This document shows positions 1-8,692 of a stretch of DNA of 64,000 nucleotides, piece by piece. Position 1 is the first letter of the stretch; each line of letters opens with the position of its first letter. Origin of the DNA: UKL13-2 sp964417885 (GTDB taxonomy: Bacteria; Pseudomonadota; Gammaproteobacteria; Burkholderiales; Usitatibacteraceae); assembly GCA_964417885.1 (NCBI GenBank), contig CAYQKN010000001.1:1-64000 (forward strand), written 5' to 3'. The notes under the pieces are model-generated. The model saw nothing but the letters and a program-made list of their open reading frames with translations, did not search any database and had not been told where the DNA came from. Made by a program: the position numbers and the translations under genes.

Positions 1-572
1 CCGCGGCCCTGCGCAGCTTCCTGCGCCAGGACCCCGACATCATCATGGTCGGCGAAATCCGCGACCTGGAAACCGCCGAGATCGCCATCAAGGCAGCGCA
101 GACCGGCCACATGGTGCTTTCCACGCTGCACACCAACGACGCCCCCTCCACGTTGACGCGGCTGATGAACATGGGCATTGCGCCGTTCAACATCGCGACC
201 AGCGTGATCCTGATCACCGCCCAGCGTCTCGGCCGGCGGCTTTGTTCGTGCAAGCGGCCGATCGAGATTCCGAAGGAGGCGATGCTGCGCGCCGGCTACC
301 TGGAGAGCGAACTCGACGGCACCTGGCAGCCTTACGGACCGGTTGGTTGTGACATATGCAAGAATACCGGGTACAAAGGGCGTGTCGGTATCTACGAGGT
401 GATGCCGATTACCGATGAAATGCAGCGCATCATCATGAAAAACGGCACGTCCATCGATATCGCCGACCAGGCCAAGAAGGAAGGCATTTATGACCTGCGC
501 CGCTCGGGTTTGCGCAAAGTGATGCAGGGCCTCACGTCGCTGGAAGAAATTGAATCGGTAACCAACGAGTAG
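1..572 (+). CDS. pilB: Type IV pilus assembly ATPase PilB, C-terminal part (5' end outside window)
   Basis: This is the C-terminal ~190 residues of the cytoplasmic hexameric ATPase that powers type IV pilus extension. The reading frame is open from base 3, so the gene starts upstream of the window. The Walker B region (DPDIIMVGEIRD) is followed by the His box (TGHMVLSTLHTND), both hallmarks of GspE/PilB ATPases. A four-cysteine zinc site follows (LCSCK, then CDICKNTGYKGR), which is typical of PilB and GspE and absent from the retraction ATPase PilT. pilC follows after 41 bp and pilD after that, the usual pilBCD order. It could only be confused with GspE, but the pilC and pilD neighbours favour PilB. 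Confidence 0.95.
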   Translation, partial: AALRSFLRQDPDIIMVGEIRDLETAEIAIKAAQTGHMVLSTLHTNDAPSTLTRLMNMGIAPFNIATSVILITAQRLGRRLCSCKRPIEIPKEAMLRAGYLESELDGTWQPYGPVGCDICKNTGYKGRVGIYEVMPITDEMQRIIMKNGTSIDIADQAKKEGIYDLRRSGLRKVMQGLTSLEEIESVTNE

Positions 573-613
573 TGTTTCCGTCGATATCGACGATTGAACC
601 TAAGGAGTAGCTT

Positions 614-1846
614 ATGGCTACCACAGCTGCCGGCAGCAAAGAATCCAAGGACATCAAGGTCTACATCTTTACCTGGGAAGGCAAGGACCGGTCCGGCAAG
701 ATCGTCAAGGGTGAAATGCGTGCGTCCGGCGAGAACATCGTCATCGCCACGCTGCGCCGGCAGGGCATCGCCAACCCCAAGGTCAAGAAGCAGGGGCGCG
801 GCGGCGGCAAGAAAATCACCGACCAGGACATCACGTTCTTTTCGCGCCAGCTTGCCACCATGATGAAGGCGGGCGTGCCGCTTTTGCAGTCCTTCGATAT
901 CGTCGCCAAGGGCCACAGCAATCCATCGGTCACACGCCTGCTGCTCGACATCAAGACCGAGGTCGAGACCGGCAGCAGCCTGGCGCAGGCATTCCGCAAA
1001 TACCCGCTCTATTTCGACAACCTGTTCTGCAACCTGGTCGCTGCCGGTGAGCAGGCCGGTATTCTCGACACCCTGCTCGACCGGCTGGCAACCTACAAGG
1101 AAAAGATTCTTGCCATCAAGAGCAAGATCAAGAAGGCCCTGTTCTATCCGATTTCCATCCTGGTGGTGGCCTTCATCGTCACCGCCGTGATCATGATCTT
1201 CGTGATCCCGCAGTTCGAGGCCATGTTCAAGAATTTCGGCGCCGACCTGCCGGGCCCGACGGTGGTGGTCATGAACATGTCGAAGTTCTTCGTCGCCTAC
1301 TGGTACATCATCTTCGGCGGCCTGGGAGGCGGAACGTGGTTCTTCCTCAATACCTGGAAGCGTTCGGAGAAGATGCAGTTCTTCATGGACCGGCTGATGC
1401 TGAAGATCCCGGTGTTCGGCGACCTGGTGCGCACGGCCACCATCGCCCGCTGGACCCGCACGCTGTCGACCATGTGCGCCGCCGGCGTGCCGCTGGTTGA
1501 GGCGCTGGATTCGGTGGCCGGTGCTGCCGGCAATCGCGTCTATTACAACGCCACCAAGAAGATCCAGAACGAGGTCAGCACCGGTTCCAGCCTGACGGTG
1601 TCGATGCAGAACAGCGGCGTGTTCCCGAACATGGTGCTGCAGATGTGCGCCATCGGTGAAGAGTCGGGTTCGCTGGACGGGATGCTGAGCAAGGTGGCCG
1701 ACTTCTTCGAGCAGGAAGTCGATGACGCGGTGGATGCGCTGTCGAGCCTGATGGAGCCGATGATCATGGCCATCCTCGGCGTGGTGATCGGCGGCCTGGT
1801 GATCGCCATGTACCTGCCAATCTTCAAGATGGGCCAGGCGGTTTGA
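614..1846 (+). CDS. pilC: Type IV pilus inner-membrane platform protein PilC
   Basis: This 410-residue polytopic inner-membrane protein is the platform on which PilB acts during pilin polymerisation. Two T2SF domains are visible, beginning near residue 75 (FFSRQLATMMKAGVPL) and near residue 280 (WTRTLSTMCAAGVPLVE). Hydrophobic segments follow each domain, near residues 175-200 and 380-405. The ATG at 614 follows a purine-rich AAGGAG site. The length is normal for the family. It sits between pilB and pilD in the same direction, so it is very probably co-transcribed with them. Confidence 0.97.
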   Translation: MATTAAGSKESKDIKVYIFTWEGKDRSGKIVKGEMRASGENIVIATLRRQGIANPKVKKQGRGGGKKITDQDITFFSRQLATMMKAGVPLLQSFDIVAKGHSNPSVTRLLLDIKTEVETGSSLAQAFRKYPLYFDNLFCNLVAAGEQAGILDTLLDRLATYKEKILAIKSKIKKALFYPISILVVAFIVTAVIMIFVIPQFEAMFKNFGADLPGPTVVVMNMSKFFVAYWYIIFGGLGGGTWFFLNTWKRSEKMQFFMDRLMLKIPVFGDLVRTATIARWTRTLSTMCAAGVPLVEALDSVAGAAGNRVYYNATKKIQNEVSTGSSLTVSMQNSGVFPNMVLQMCAIGEESGSLDGMLSKVADFFEQEVDDAVDALSSLMEPMIMAILGVVIGGLVIAMYLPIFKMGQAV

Positions 1847-1889
1847 TGCCGTTGTGCCCCGGTTCGCGACGCAACCGTTGCGGGGTTAG

Positions 1890-2774
1890 ATGGAGCTGAT
1901 TGAGGCGTTTCGCGCCGTGCCCTGGTTTTTTGTCGGTACGGCGCTGGTGGTGGGTCTCATGGTCGGCAGCTTCCTCAACGTTGTCATCCATCGCCTGCCA
2001 AAAATGATGGATGCCGAATGGCGGCAGCAATGCATCGAGTTCCTGCATCCGGAGCAACTGGAGAATTCGCCGGCGGCCGACAAGCCGCGTTACAACCTGG
2101 TGGTTCCGCGCTCGGCGTGTCCGTCCTGCGGGCATAACATTTCCGCCATCGAAAACGTGCCGGTGCTGAGCTACCTGTTCCTGGGCGGGCGCTGCAAGGC
2201 CTGCCGCGCGCCAATCGGCCTGCGTTACCCTGCGGTCGAGGCGTTGACCGGTCTGTTGACCGGTTTTGTCGCCTGGCATTTCGGTGTCACCTGGCCGGCG
2301 CTGTTTGCCATCGTGTTCGTCTGGGCACTGGTTGCGCTGACCTTCATTGACGCGGATACGACGCTGCTGCCGGATGACATCACGCTGCCGCTGCTGTGGC
2401 TGGGGCTGATGGTGAACGCGGGGGGCATGTTTGTCGACCTGCGTTCCGCCGTCATCGGCGCCATCGCCGGCTACCTCATCCTGTGGCTGGTGTTCTGGGC
2501 CTTCAAGCTTGCCACCGGCAAGGAGGGCATGGGATACGGTGATTTCAAGTTGCTGGCGGCCATCGGCGCCTGGCTGGGCTGGCAGACGTTGCCGCTGGTG
2601 ATACTGCTGTCTGCCGCAGTCGGCACGGTGGTGGGCATCGCCGGCATCATCCTGAAGGGCCGCGACAAGGGCGCCAAGCTGCCTTTCGGTCCTTACCTGG
2701 CGGCGGCGGGGTTCATCGCCCTGATCTGGGGGCAGCCGCTGAACATGTGGTATCTCGGCCGCATGCCGGGCTGA
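1890..2774 (+). CDS. pilD: Prepilin peptidase / N-methyltransferase PilD
   Basis: This 294-residue inner-membrane aspartyl protease cleaves prepilin leader peptides and methylates the new N-terminal Phe. The cytoplasmic zinc loop of the full-length enzyme is present, with Cys77, Cys80, Cys102 and Cys105 in a CPSC...CKAC arrangement. The catalytic aspartates are in FIDADTTLLPDD and in the GYGDFKLL motif. About eight membrane segments can be counted. It closes the pilBCD block, and coaE follows after only 4 bp, so the two are probably translated from one message. Confidence 0.97.
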   Translation: MELIEAFRAVPWFFVGTALVVGLMVGSFLNVVIHRLPKMMDAEWRQQCIEFLHPEQLENSPAADKPRYNLVVPRSACPSCGHNISAIENVPVLSYLFLGGRCKACRAPIGLRYPAVEALTGLLTGFVAWHFGVTWPALFAIVFVWALVALTFIDADTTLLPDDITLPLLWLGLMVNAGGMFVDLRSAVIGAIAGYLILWLVFWAFKLATGKEGMGYGDFKLLAAIGAWLGWQTLPLVILLSAAVGTVVGIAGIILKGRDKGAKLPFGPYLAAAGFIALIWGQPLNMWYLGRMPG

Positions 2775-2778
2775 GGCG

Positions 2779-3411
2779 ATGCCCGGTGCGCGACCCATAG
2801 TCGGCCTGACCGGTGGAATCGGTTGCGGCAAGTCCACCGTGGCCGACCTGTTTGTGGCCCGCGGCATTGCCATCGTCGATACCGATGCCATCGCCCACCG
2901 GCTGACCGCTGCCGGCGGCCGCGGGCTGGCCGCCATCGTGCGTGCGTTCGGTGAACAGATGCTGGGCCTCGACGGTGCGATGAACCGCGCGGCGATGCGG
3001 GCGCGGGCGTTCGCCGATCCGTCCGCGCGGGCGACGCTGGAAGCCATCCTGCATCCGCTGATTCGCGAAGACGTTGATGTCGCCCTTGCCAGTGAAGCGG
3101 TTCAACGCTCGCCCTATGTATTGCTGGCGGTGCCGCTGCTGTTTGAGTCGATGGCGTATCGCGACCGGGTCCGGCGCGTGATCGCGGTCGACTGCCCGGT
3201 CAATACACAGGTGTTGCGGGTGACCAGGCGGTCCGGGCTGGCCGCGGACGAGGTGGGGCGCATCATCGCCAGCCAGGTCGCGCGGCCGCTGAGGCTGCAG
3301 CTTGCCGATGACGTGGTGGTGAACCACGCCGGGCCGGAGGCGCTGGTTCCGCAGGTCGATGGCCTGCACCGCAAATACCTCGAAACGATCAGCGCCGTGC
3401 GGCCGTGCTGA
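2779..3411 (+). CDS. coaE: Dephospho-CoA kinase
   Basis: CoaE catalyses the last step of coenzyme A synthesis, phosphorylating the 3'-OH of dephospho-CoA. The P-loop is at residues 11-20 (TGGIGCGKST), followed by an aspartate-rich substrate segment (VDTDAIAH). The 210 residues match the family's usual length. The gene follows pilD by 4 bp and precedes zapD. The coaE-zapD-yacG order is common in proteobacteria. The next-to-last enzyme of the pathway, coaD, is also in this window at 19947. Confidence 0.97.
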   Translation: MPGARPIVGLTGGIGCGKSTVADLFVARGIAIVDTDAIAHRLTAAGGRGLAAIVRAFGEQMLGLDGAMNRAAMRARAFADPSARATLEAILHPLIREDVDVALASEAVQRSPYVLLAVPLLFESMAYRDRVRRVIAVDCPVNTQVLRVTRRSGLAADEVGRIIASQVARPLRLQLADDVVVNHAGPEALVPQVDGLHRKYLETISAVRPC

Positions 3412-3480
3412 ACGCCACCCGCGGCGATTTGTAAACTGACAGCCAATCGGTCACAATTCGCCGAGTCCGAGAACCCCAGC

Positions 3481-4236
3481 GTGATAACTTACGAATATCC
3501 CTTGAATGAACGCATCCGCACCCTGCTGCGGCTGGAGGATTTGTTCGATCGCGTGGACTTTTTTGTCGCGCAGGATTCGCCGATGGACCATCACGCCGGG
3601 CTGATGGGGATTTTTGAAATACTCGAAGTCGCCAGCCGCGGCGACCTCAAGTCGGACCTGCTGCAGGAACTTGACCGTCAGCGCCTGTTTCTGGAAGCGC
3701 TGCGCAGCAACCCGGCCATTGCCGAAGACAAGCTCGACGCTGTGATCGGCGATATCGAAACCACCTTTGCCGACCTGCTGGCCTCGGCCGGCAAGACCGG
3801 CCAGCACTTGCGTGAGAACGAGTGGCTGATGACCATCAAGCAGCGCGCCGCGATTCCCGGCGGCACCTGCGAATTCGACCTGCCGTCCTATCACCACTGG
3901 CTGCATCGCCACAATGAAGAGCGCCGTTCCGACCTGGCAGTCTGGCTTGGGCCGCTGAATTCGATTGCGGCCGCATTGAGAATCGTCCTGCGGGTGCTGC
4001 GCGAAAGCGGCAAATCGTCGCCGCTGATCGCCTATTCCGGCGTGTTCCAGCAGATGCCGATGGAGCGCGCGGCCCACATGCTGCGCGTGACTCTCGGTCG
4101 CGACTTGCCGTGCGTGCCCGAGATCAGCGCCAACAAATACGCCCTCAACATCCGCTTCATCCTGCCGGGTAGCGTCCAGCGCACCCGGCTGTTTGAGGCC
4201 GATGTGGAGTTCGACCTCACCTACTGCAGCCTCTAG
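3481..4236 (+). CDS. zapD: Cell division protein ZapD (DUF1342)
   Basis: ZapD crosslinks FtsZ filaments and helps stabilise the division ring. The 251-residue protein begins with the family signature MITYEYPLNERIRTLLRLED, using a GTG start at 3481. No ATG lies upstream that would preserve this conserved N-terminus. The rest is a mostly helical domain followed by a C-terminal beta-rich part, as known for the family. It is flanked by coaE and yacG, its usual partners. A 69-bp gap separates it from coaE. I see no convincing promoter there. Confidence 0.95.
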   Translation: MITYEYPLNERIRTLLRLEDLFDRVDFFVAQDSPMDHHAGLMGIFEILEVASRGDLKSDLLQELDRQRLFLEALRSNPAIAEDKLDAVIGDIETTFADLLASAGKTGQHLRENEWLMTIKQRAAIPGGTCEFDLPSYHHWLHRHNEERRSDLAVWLGPLNSIAAALRIVLRVLRESGKSSPLIAYSGVFQQMPMERAAHMLRVTLGRDLPCVPEISANKYALNIRFILPGSVQRTRLFEADVEFDLTYCSL

Positions 4237-4238
4237 TC

Positions 4239-4472
4239 ATGACCACGCGACTGGTTCGTTGTCCGCAGTGCGGCAGGCAGGCGCCGTACAGCGCGGACAA
4301 CGCATTCCGCCCTTTTTGCTCCAAACGATGCAAACTGATTGATCTGGGAGCCTGGGCCGAGGAACGTTATGCCATCGCCGGCAAACCGGTGACGGAATCG
4401 GCCGATTACACAGCAGAAATGCCAAATGACGGCGATGCGCCGGAAACCGGCGGCACGCCGCGGGACGGCTGA
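4239..4472 (+). CDS. yacG: DNA gyrase inhibitor / zinc-ribbon protein YacG
   Basis: YacG is a small zinc protein reported to bind GyrB and inhibit gyrase. The 77-residue product has the four zinc ligands Cys8, Cys11, Cys27 and Cys31 (CPQCGR...CSKRC) and the conserved LGAWAEERYAI stretch. It starts 2 bp after the zapD stop, which suggests translational coupling. The last ~20 residues are acidic and low in complexity, as is normal for the family. Confidence 0.95.
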   Translation: MTTRLVRCPQCGRQAPYSADNAFRPFCSKRCKLIDLGAWAEERYAIAGKPVTESADYTAEMPNDGDAPETGGTPRDG

Positions 4473-4510
4473 AACCGGCGATTGCCGGGCGACAATTAAG
4501 AAACCGTTCC

Positions 4511-4540
4511 TTGCCACGGCTTGGTGCCCTGCGATAAAAT
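4511..4540 (+). promoter_or_regulatory. Candidate sigma-70 promoter for the DUF2244-oxidase unit
   Basis: TTGCCA at 4511-4516 and TAAAAT at 4535-4540 are separated by 18 bp (GATAAA at 16 bp is an alternative). The site lies in the 116-bp gap after yacG and upstream of the DUF2244 gene at 4589. It is a plausible start for the respiratory gene cluster. The assignment rests on sequence pattern alone. Confidence 0.45.
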
Positions 4541-4588
4541 CCGGGGCTTGTTTGCGCGGGGATAACCGGTTTACAACCAGTTAAGGCG

Positions 4589-5047
4589 ATGAGCAGCGAA
4601 CCCGTTGAAAAGGCACCGTTTTTTGTGCGCTGGCGGCCAAATCGATCGCTCAGCGACAGTGGCCGGGGACGTTGGCTGGTGCTGATTGGCGGGACAACCC
4701 TGCTGATCGCAACGATCGCGACGGCGTTTGGTGCGTGGTTTGTGTTGCCGTTTGCCGGCGCGGAAGTGATGTTGGTTATCCTGGCGTTTCGCATCATTGG
4801 CCGTCACGATGATGATTGCGAGACGCTGCTGGTGCAGGGCGAGATTTTCCGGTGGGAGCTTCGGCATGGTGCTAGCCTGGCCAGCCTGAGTGGAAATCGC
4901 AGGTGGCTGCAGGTGTCCAGGCTTTACGCCGGTCATGCGGTGGATGTCCATTTGCGCTATTCAGGCAAATGCGTCAGCGTGGGGCAGTTCGCCACGGCTG
5001 AACAGCGGCGCGATCTGTACGAGCGATTGAATGATGTATTGAGGTGA
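4589..5047 (+). CDS. DUF2244 integral membrane protein
   Basis: This 152-residue protein matches the DUF2244 pattern: a short N-terminal segment with FFVRWRPNRS, a pair of hydrophobic segments at about residues 33-75, then a soluble domain of about 75 residues. DUF2244 genes commonly sit just upstream of cytochrome c oxidase subunit II in proteobacteria, as here. A function is not established. The location suggests a role in oxidase assembly or stability, which is inference. It is 65 bp upstream of ctaC. Confidence 0.8.
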   Translation: MSSEPVEKAPFFVRWRPNRSLSDSGRGRWLVLIGGTTLLIATIATAFGAWFVLPFAGAEVMLVILAFRIIGRHDDDCETLLVQGEIFRWELRHGASLASLSGNRRWLQVSRLYAGHAVDVHLRYSGKCVSVGQFATAEQRRDLYERLNDVLR

Positions 5048-5112
5048 TCCTAGGCACGGCTTCATGGGTGGCAGTCGGGCGTACTTACGACATACAGGGC
5101 GAGTAAATCAGC

Positions 5113-6300
5113 ATGAAAAAAATGAGAATTACATCGATTCGGGCGATCGTTGCGGCAATCGCGGCCTTCCTTGCCACAGCGGCTGCGCCGGTATTCGCCA
5201 GCTACGACGTCAACATCCCGCCGCCCGCATCGCCGATCGCGAGCCAGATTTACGGCTTGCACATGTACATCCTGATCATCTGTGTGGTCATTTTCGTCGT
5301 CGTGTTCGGCGCAATGTTCTATTCGATCTTCAAGTTCCGCAAATCGAAGGGCGCCAAGCCGGACGTCAATTTCCACGAGAGCACGCTGATCGAAATCATC
5401 TGGACGATCATCCCGTTCGTGATCCTGCTGGCAATCGCCATTCCGGCAACCAAGACCGTGCTGGACATGAAGGACGCCTCCAATCCGGATATGACGATCA
5501 AAGTTACCGGATACCAGTGGGGCTGGCGCTACGACTACGCCGCCGAGGATTTCGGCTTCTACTCGAACCTTTCCACGCCGTGGAGCCAGATCGGCCAGCC
5601 GGGTACGCCGGCGGCCGAACGGGAAAAGCAGGGCGAAAATTATCTGCTGGAAGTTGACAATCCGCTGGTGGTGCCGGTGGGCAAGCGTGTGCGCCTGTTG
5701 GTGACGTCCAACGACGTGATTCACGGCTGGTATGTACCGCAGCTTGGCATCAACCAGTACGGCATCCCCGGCTTTATCAAGGATGTCTGGTTCACCGCCG
5801 ACAAGCCGGGCACGTTCAAGGGGCAGTGCAGCCAGATCTGCGGCAAGCTGCATGGCTACATGCCGATCACGGTCATCGTCAAGTCCGAAGCCGAATATGC
5901 GACGTGGCTTGCCGACGCCAAGGGCAAGTGGAGCAGCAAGCCGCAGGCCGCCGCTGCGGTCGCGCAGCCGGAAGAAGATCTGACGAAAAAATTCTCCCTG
6001 GCTGAATTGAAAGCCGAGGGCGAGAAGGTTTATGCGGCAAATTGCGTGGCCTGCCACCAGCCCAACGGCAAGGGCATGCCGCCGGCGTTCCCGCCGCTGG
6101 CAGGGTCCAAGGTCGTGCTGGCGTCAGCCGACCAGCAACTTGCGGTTTTGCTCAACGGCAGGCCGGGCACCGCGATGCAGTCATTCGCCAAGTTGTCCAA
6201 TACTGAAATCGCCGCTGTTGCGACCTTCACCAAGAATGCGTTTGGCAACAGCACCGGAACGCTGGTGCAGCCTGCCGATGTAAAGGCGGCGCGCAAGTAG
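5113..6300 (+). CDS. ctaC: Cytochrome c oxidase subunit II with fused C-terminal cytochrome c domain
   Basis: Subunit II carries the CuA centre that receives electrons for the oxidase. The 395-residue precursor has a signal peptide (residues 1-29), two membrane helices, a cupredoxin domain and a C-terminal class I cytochrome c domain. The CuA ligands Cys239, Cys243, His247 and Met250 are present in CSQICGKLHGYM, with the upstream His in DVIHGWYVP. The usual Glu between the cysteines is Gln241; it supplies only a backbone carbonyl, so function is likely kept. The heme c site is Cys311-Cys314-His315 (CVACH). The fusion marks a caa3-type enzyme. Confidence 0.96.
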   Translation: MKKMRITSIRAIVAAIAAFLATAAAPVFASYDVNIPPPASPIASQIYGLHMYILIICVVIFVVVFGAMFYSIFKFRKSKGAKPDVNFHESTLIEIIWTIIPFVILLAIAIPATKTVLDMKDASNPDMTIKVTGYQWGWRYDYAAEDFGFYSNLSTPWSQIGQPGTPAAEREKQGENYLLEVDNPLVVPVGKRVRLLVTSNDVIHGWYVPQLGINQYGIPGFIKDVWFTADKPGTFKGQCSQICGKLHGYMPITVIVKSEAEYATWLADAKGKWSSKPQAAAAVAQPEEDLTKKFSLAELKAEGEKVYAANCVACHQPNGKGMPPAFPPLAGSKVVLASADQQLAVLLNGRPGTAMQSFAKLSNTEIAAVATFTKNAFGNSTGTLVQPADVKAARK

Positions 6301-6381
6301 TTTCCGGCCGGACCGACTGGCTGGCCGCGGGACAGGGCCAGCGGATAAATTTGAACAGAGATTGAGATTCAGGAGATTGCA

Positions 6382-7980
6382 ATGGGCCACGCTGCGACGG
6401 ACGTAAACACACACGACCACGATCACGCGCATGATCATCACGATCATGGCGGCTGGACGCGATTCTTCACCACCACGAACCACAAGGACATCGGCACCAT
6501 GTACCTGTGGTTTGCCTTTGTCATGTTCTTCGTCGGCGGGTCAATGGCCCTGCTGCTTCGCGCCGAGCTGTTTTCGCCCGGCCTGCAGATCGTCCAGCCG
6601 GAAATCTTCAATTCCCTGACGACGGTCCATGCACTGGTGATGATTTTCGGCGCGGTGATGCCGGCGTTTGTCGGCTTCGCCAACTGGCTGATCCCGATGC
6701 AGATCGGCGCCGCCGACATGGCGTTCCCGCGCATGAACAACTGGAGTTTCTGGATCATGATTCCGGCGTCAGTGCTGCTGATGGCGTCGTTTTTTGTGCC
6801 GGGCGGCGCAGCCGCATCGGGTTGGACGCTCTATCCGCCGCTGGTGACGCAGGGCGGCATCGGCACCGACATGACCATCCTGGCCATTCACCTGCTCGGC
6901 GCATCGTCGATCATGGGCTCGATCAAAATCATCGTCACCATCCTGAACATGCGCGCGCCGCGCATGACGCTGATGAAAATGCCGCTGTTCTGCTGGACCT
7001 GGCTGATCACCGCCTACCTGCTGATTGCGACCATGCCGGTACTGGCGGGCGCCATCACGATGCTTCTGACCGACCGTCACTTTGGCACCAGCTTCTTCAA
7101 CGCGGCCGGCGGTGGCGACCCGACCATGTTCATGCACATTTTCTGGTTCTTCGGGCATCCTGAGGTCTACATCCTGATCCTGCCCGCATTCGGCATCGTC
7201 TCGCAGATCATCCCGGCCTTTGCCCGCAAGCCGCTGTTTGGCTATGCCTCTATGGTGTACGCCACGGGCGCCATCGCCATCCTTTCGTTCATTGTCTGGG
7301 GCCACCATATGTTCACCGTCGGCATGCCGGCGGCGGGCCAGCTGTTTTTCATGTATGCGACGATGCTGATCGCCGTGCCGACCGGCGTGAAGATATTCAA
7401 CTGGATCTCAACCATGTGGCGCGGGTCGCTGACGTTTGAAACGCCGATGCTGTTCTGTATCGGCTTCCTGTGCATGTTCACCCTGGGCGGTTTCTCCGGC
7501 CTGGTGCTGGCGATTGCCGCCGTCGATATCACCCTGCACAACACGTACTACGTGGTAGCGCATTTCCACTACGTGCTGTTCCCGGGTGCGATCTGGGGCC
7601 TGACCGCAGGCGTCTATTTCTGGCTGCCGAAGTTCACCGGCAGGATGTACAACGAAACGCTCGGCAAGTGGCATTTCTGGATTTCCGCCATTGCCTTCAA
7701 CATCACCTTCTTCCCGCAGCACTTCCTCGGTCTTGCCGGCATGCCGCGCCGCATCCCGGATTACGCCTTGCAGTTTGCCGAGTGGAACCAGATCTCCACG
7801 GTGGGCGCATTCCTGCTTGGCTTCAGCCAGCTGATCTTCCTCTACAACGTCATCACCACCATCCGGTCGGGCGAAAAAGCCAAGGACCGGCAGTGGGAAG
7901 CGGCGGACTCGCTGGAGTGGACGCACCTGCCGAGCCCGGTGCCGTATCACACGTTTGAAACCGCGCCGGTTATCAAGTAG
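6382..7980 (+). CDS. ctaD: Cytochrome c oxidase subunit I
   Basis: This 532-residue, 12-helix subunit holds heme a, heme a3 and CuB and reduces oxygen while pumping protons. Active-site motifs include WFFGHPEVYILILPAFG (the CuB His and its crosslinked Tyr), GHHMF and the heme-ligand segment VVAHFHYV. The N-terminus, before the conserved TTNHKDIGTMY, is unusually rich in His and Asp (residues ~11-22) and could bind metal. An AGGAG-type ribosome site precedes the ATG. It lies 81 bp after ctaC in the same direction. Confidence 0.98.
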   Translation: MGHAATDVNTHDHDHAHDHHDHGGWTRFFTTTNHKDIGTMYLWFAFVMFFVGGSMALLLRAELFSPGLQIVQPEIFNSLTTVHALVMIFGAVMPAFVGFANWLIPMQIGAADMAFPRMNNWSFWIMIPASVLLMASFFVPGGAAASGWTLYPPLVTQGGIGTDMTILAIHLLGASSIMGSIKIIVTILNMRAPRMTLMKMPLFCWTWLITAYLLIATMPVLAGAITMLLTDRHFGTSFFNAAGGGDPTMFMHIFWFFGHPEVYILILPAFGIVSQIIPAFARKPLFGYASMVYATGAIAILSFIVWGHHMFTVGMPAAGQLFFMYATMLIAVPTGVKIFNWISTMWRGSLTFETPMLFCIGFLCMFTLGGFSGLVLAIAAVDITLHNTYYVVAHFHYVLFPGAIWGLTAGVYFWLPKFTGRMYNETLGKWHFWISAIAFNITFFPQHFLGLAGMPRRIPDYALQFAEWNQISTVGAFLLGFSQLIFLYNVITTIRSGEKAKDRQWEAADSLEWTHLPSPVPYHTFETAPVIK

Positions 7981-8009
7981 CGCGATCATTTTTGCCGGAT
8001 GCCAAGCCT

Positions 8010-8135
8010 GTGACCACCGAAACGCCAGAACGTAATTCGCGCGCCAAGTACTGGACGCTGGCTGTGCTGGTGGTCTGGGTGGTCGCGGTATTCGTGTTCA
8101 CGCTGTTCAAGTATTCGGCGGGAGGCGTCCGGTGA
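8010..8135 (+). CDS. Small single-span protein, probable cytochrome oxidase small assembly protein
   Basis: A 41-residue reading frame begins with GTG at 8010 and ends in TGA overlapping the ctaG start by 4 bp (GTGA). It encodes a hydrophilic head (TTETPERNSRAKYW), one hydrophobic helix (TLAVLVVWVVAVFVFTLF) and a short tail. A tiny membrane protein in exactly this position, between subunit I and ctaG, is common in betaproteobacterial oxidase operons. The nearby ATG at 7999 is out of frame and stops after four codons, so GTG is preferred. The function is inferred only from position and topology. Confidence 0.7.
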   Translation: MTTETPERNSRAKYWTLAVLVVWVVAVFVFTLFKYSAGGVR

Positions 8136-8692
8136 GCGAACTTGCCTGCCAGACGGAGTTGCGCGCGGAACAGCAGCGCAACAGCCGCGTGACGCTGGGC
8201 AAATTGTTGCTCATCATCCCGGTGATGCTGGCCTTTTGTGTGTCGATGGTTCCGCTTTACCGCCAGATTTGCGAAGTGATGGGCATATCGGCCAGCAAGG
8301 CCGTGGCGCAAAACAGCCAGGTCGATACCAGCCGAACCGTCCGGGTCGAGTTTGACGCCGGGGTCAACCGGAATTTCAAGTGGCAGTTCACGCCGGTGGA
8401 CAAGCAGGTCGAGATCAATCCCGGCGCGGTGGTGACGATCAACTATCGCGTCACCAACACCATGCCGCATGCGACAACAGGCAGGGCGGTGCCCAGCATC
8501 GGGCCGGTCGAGGCCGGGCTCTATTTTCAGAAGCTGGCATGCTTCTGTTTCAGCAACCAGACCTTGCAGCCGGGCGAAACGCGGGACATGCCGGTTACTT
8601 TTTTTGTCGATACGAAACTGCCGAAAGACATCGGCTCGATCGTGTTGTCCTACACGTTTTTTGATGTCACCGACGAGCAGAACAAGTCGTAA
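8132..8692 (+). CDS. ctaG: Cytochrome c oxidase copper-insertion protein CtaG/Cox11
   Basis: CtaG delivers copper to the CuB site of subunit I. The 186-residue protein has an N-terminal membrane anchor (about residues 25-45) and a periplasmic beta domain. The copper-binding cysteines are Cys137 and Cys139 in the signature ACFCFSNQTL, and the family sequence PGETRDMPVTFFVD follows. GTG at 8132 is used as start and overlaps the preceding small gene. The stop codon overlaps the next start (TAATG). These overlaps indicate tight translational coupling. Confidence 0.96.
   Translation: MSELACQTELRAEQQRNSRVTLGKLLLIIPVMLAFCVSMVPLYRQICEVMGISASKAVAQNSQVDTSRTVRVEFDAGVNRNFKWQFTPVDKQVEINPGAVVTINYRVTNTMPHATTGRAVPSIGPVEAGLYFQKLACFCFSNQTLQPGETRDMPVTFFVDTKLPKDIGSIVLSYTFFDVTDEQNKS

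Noticed and set aside
488..3369. Long antisense reading frames opposite pilC, pilD and coaE
   Set aside because: They are GC-driven mirror frames of clear genes, with low-complexity Arg/Gln/His-rich translations and no family motifs.
7999..8001. ATG upstream of the small oxidase gene
   Set aside because: It is out of frame with the membrane-helix frame and meets a stop after four codons; GTG 8010 is the better start.
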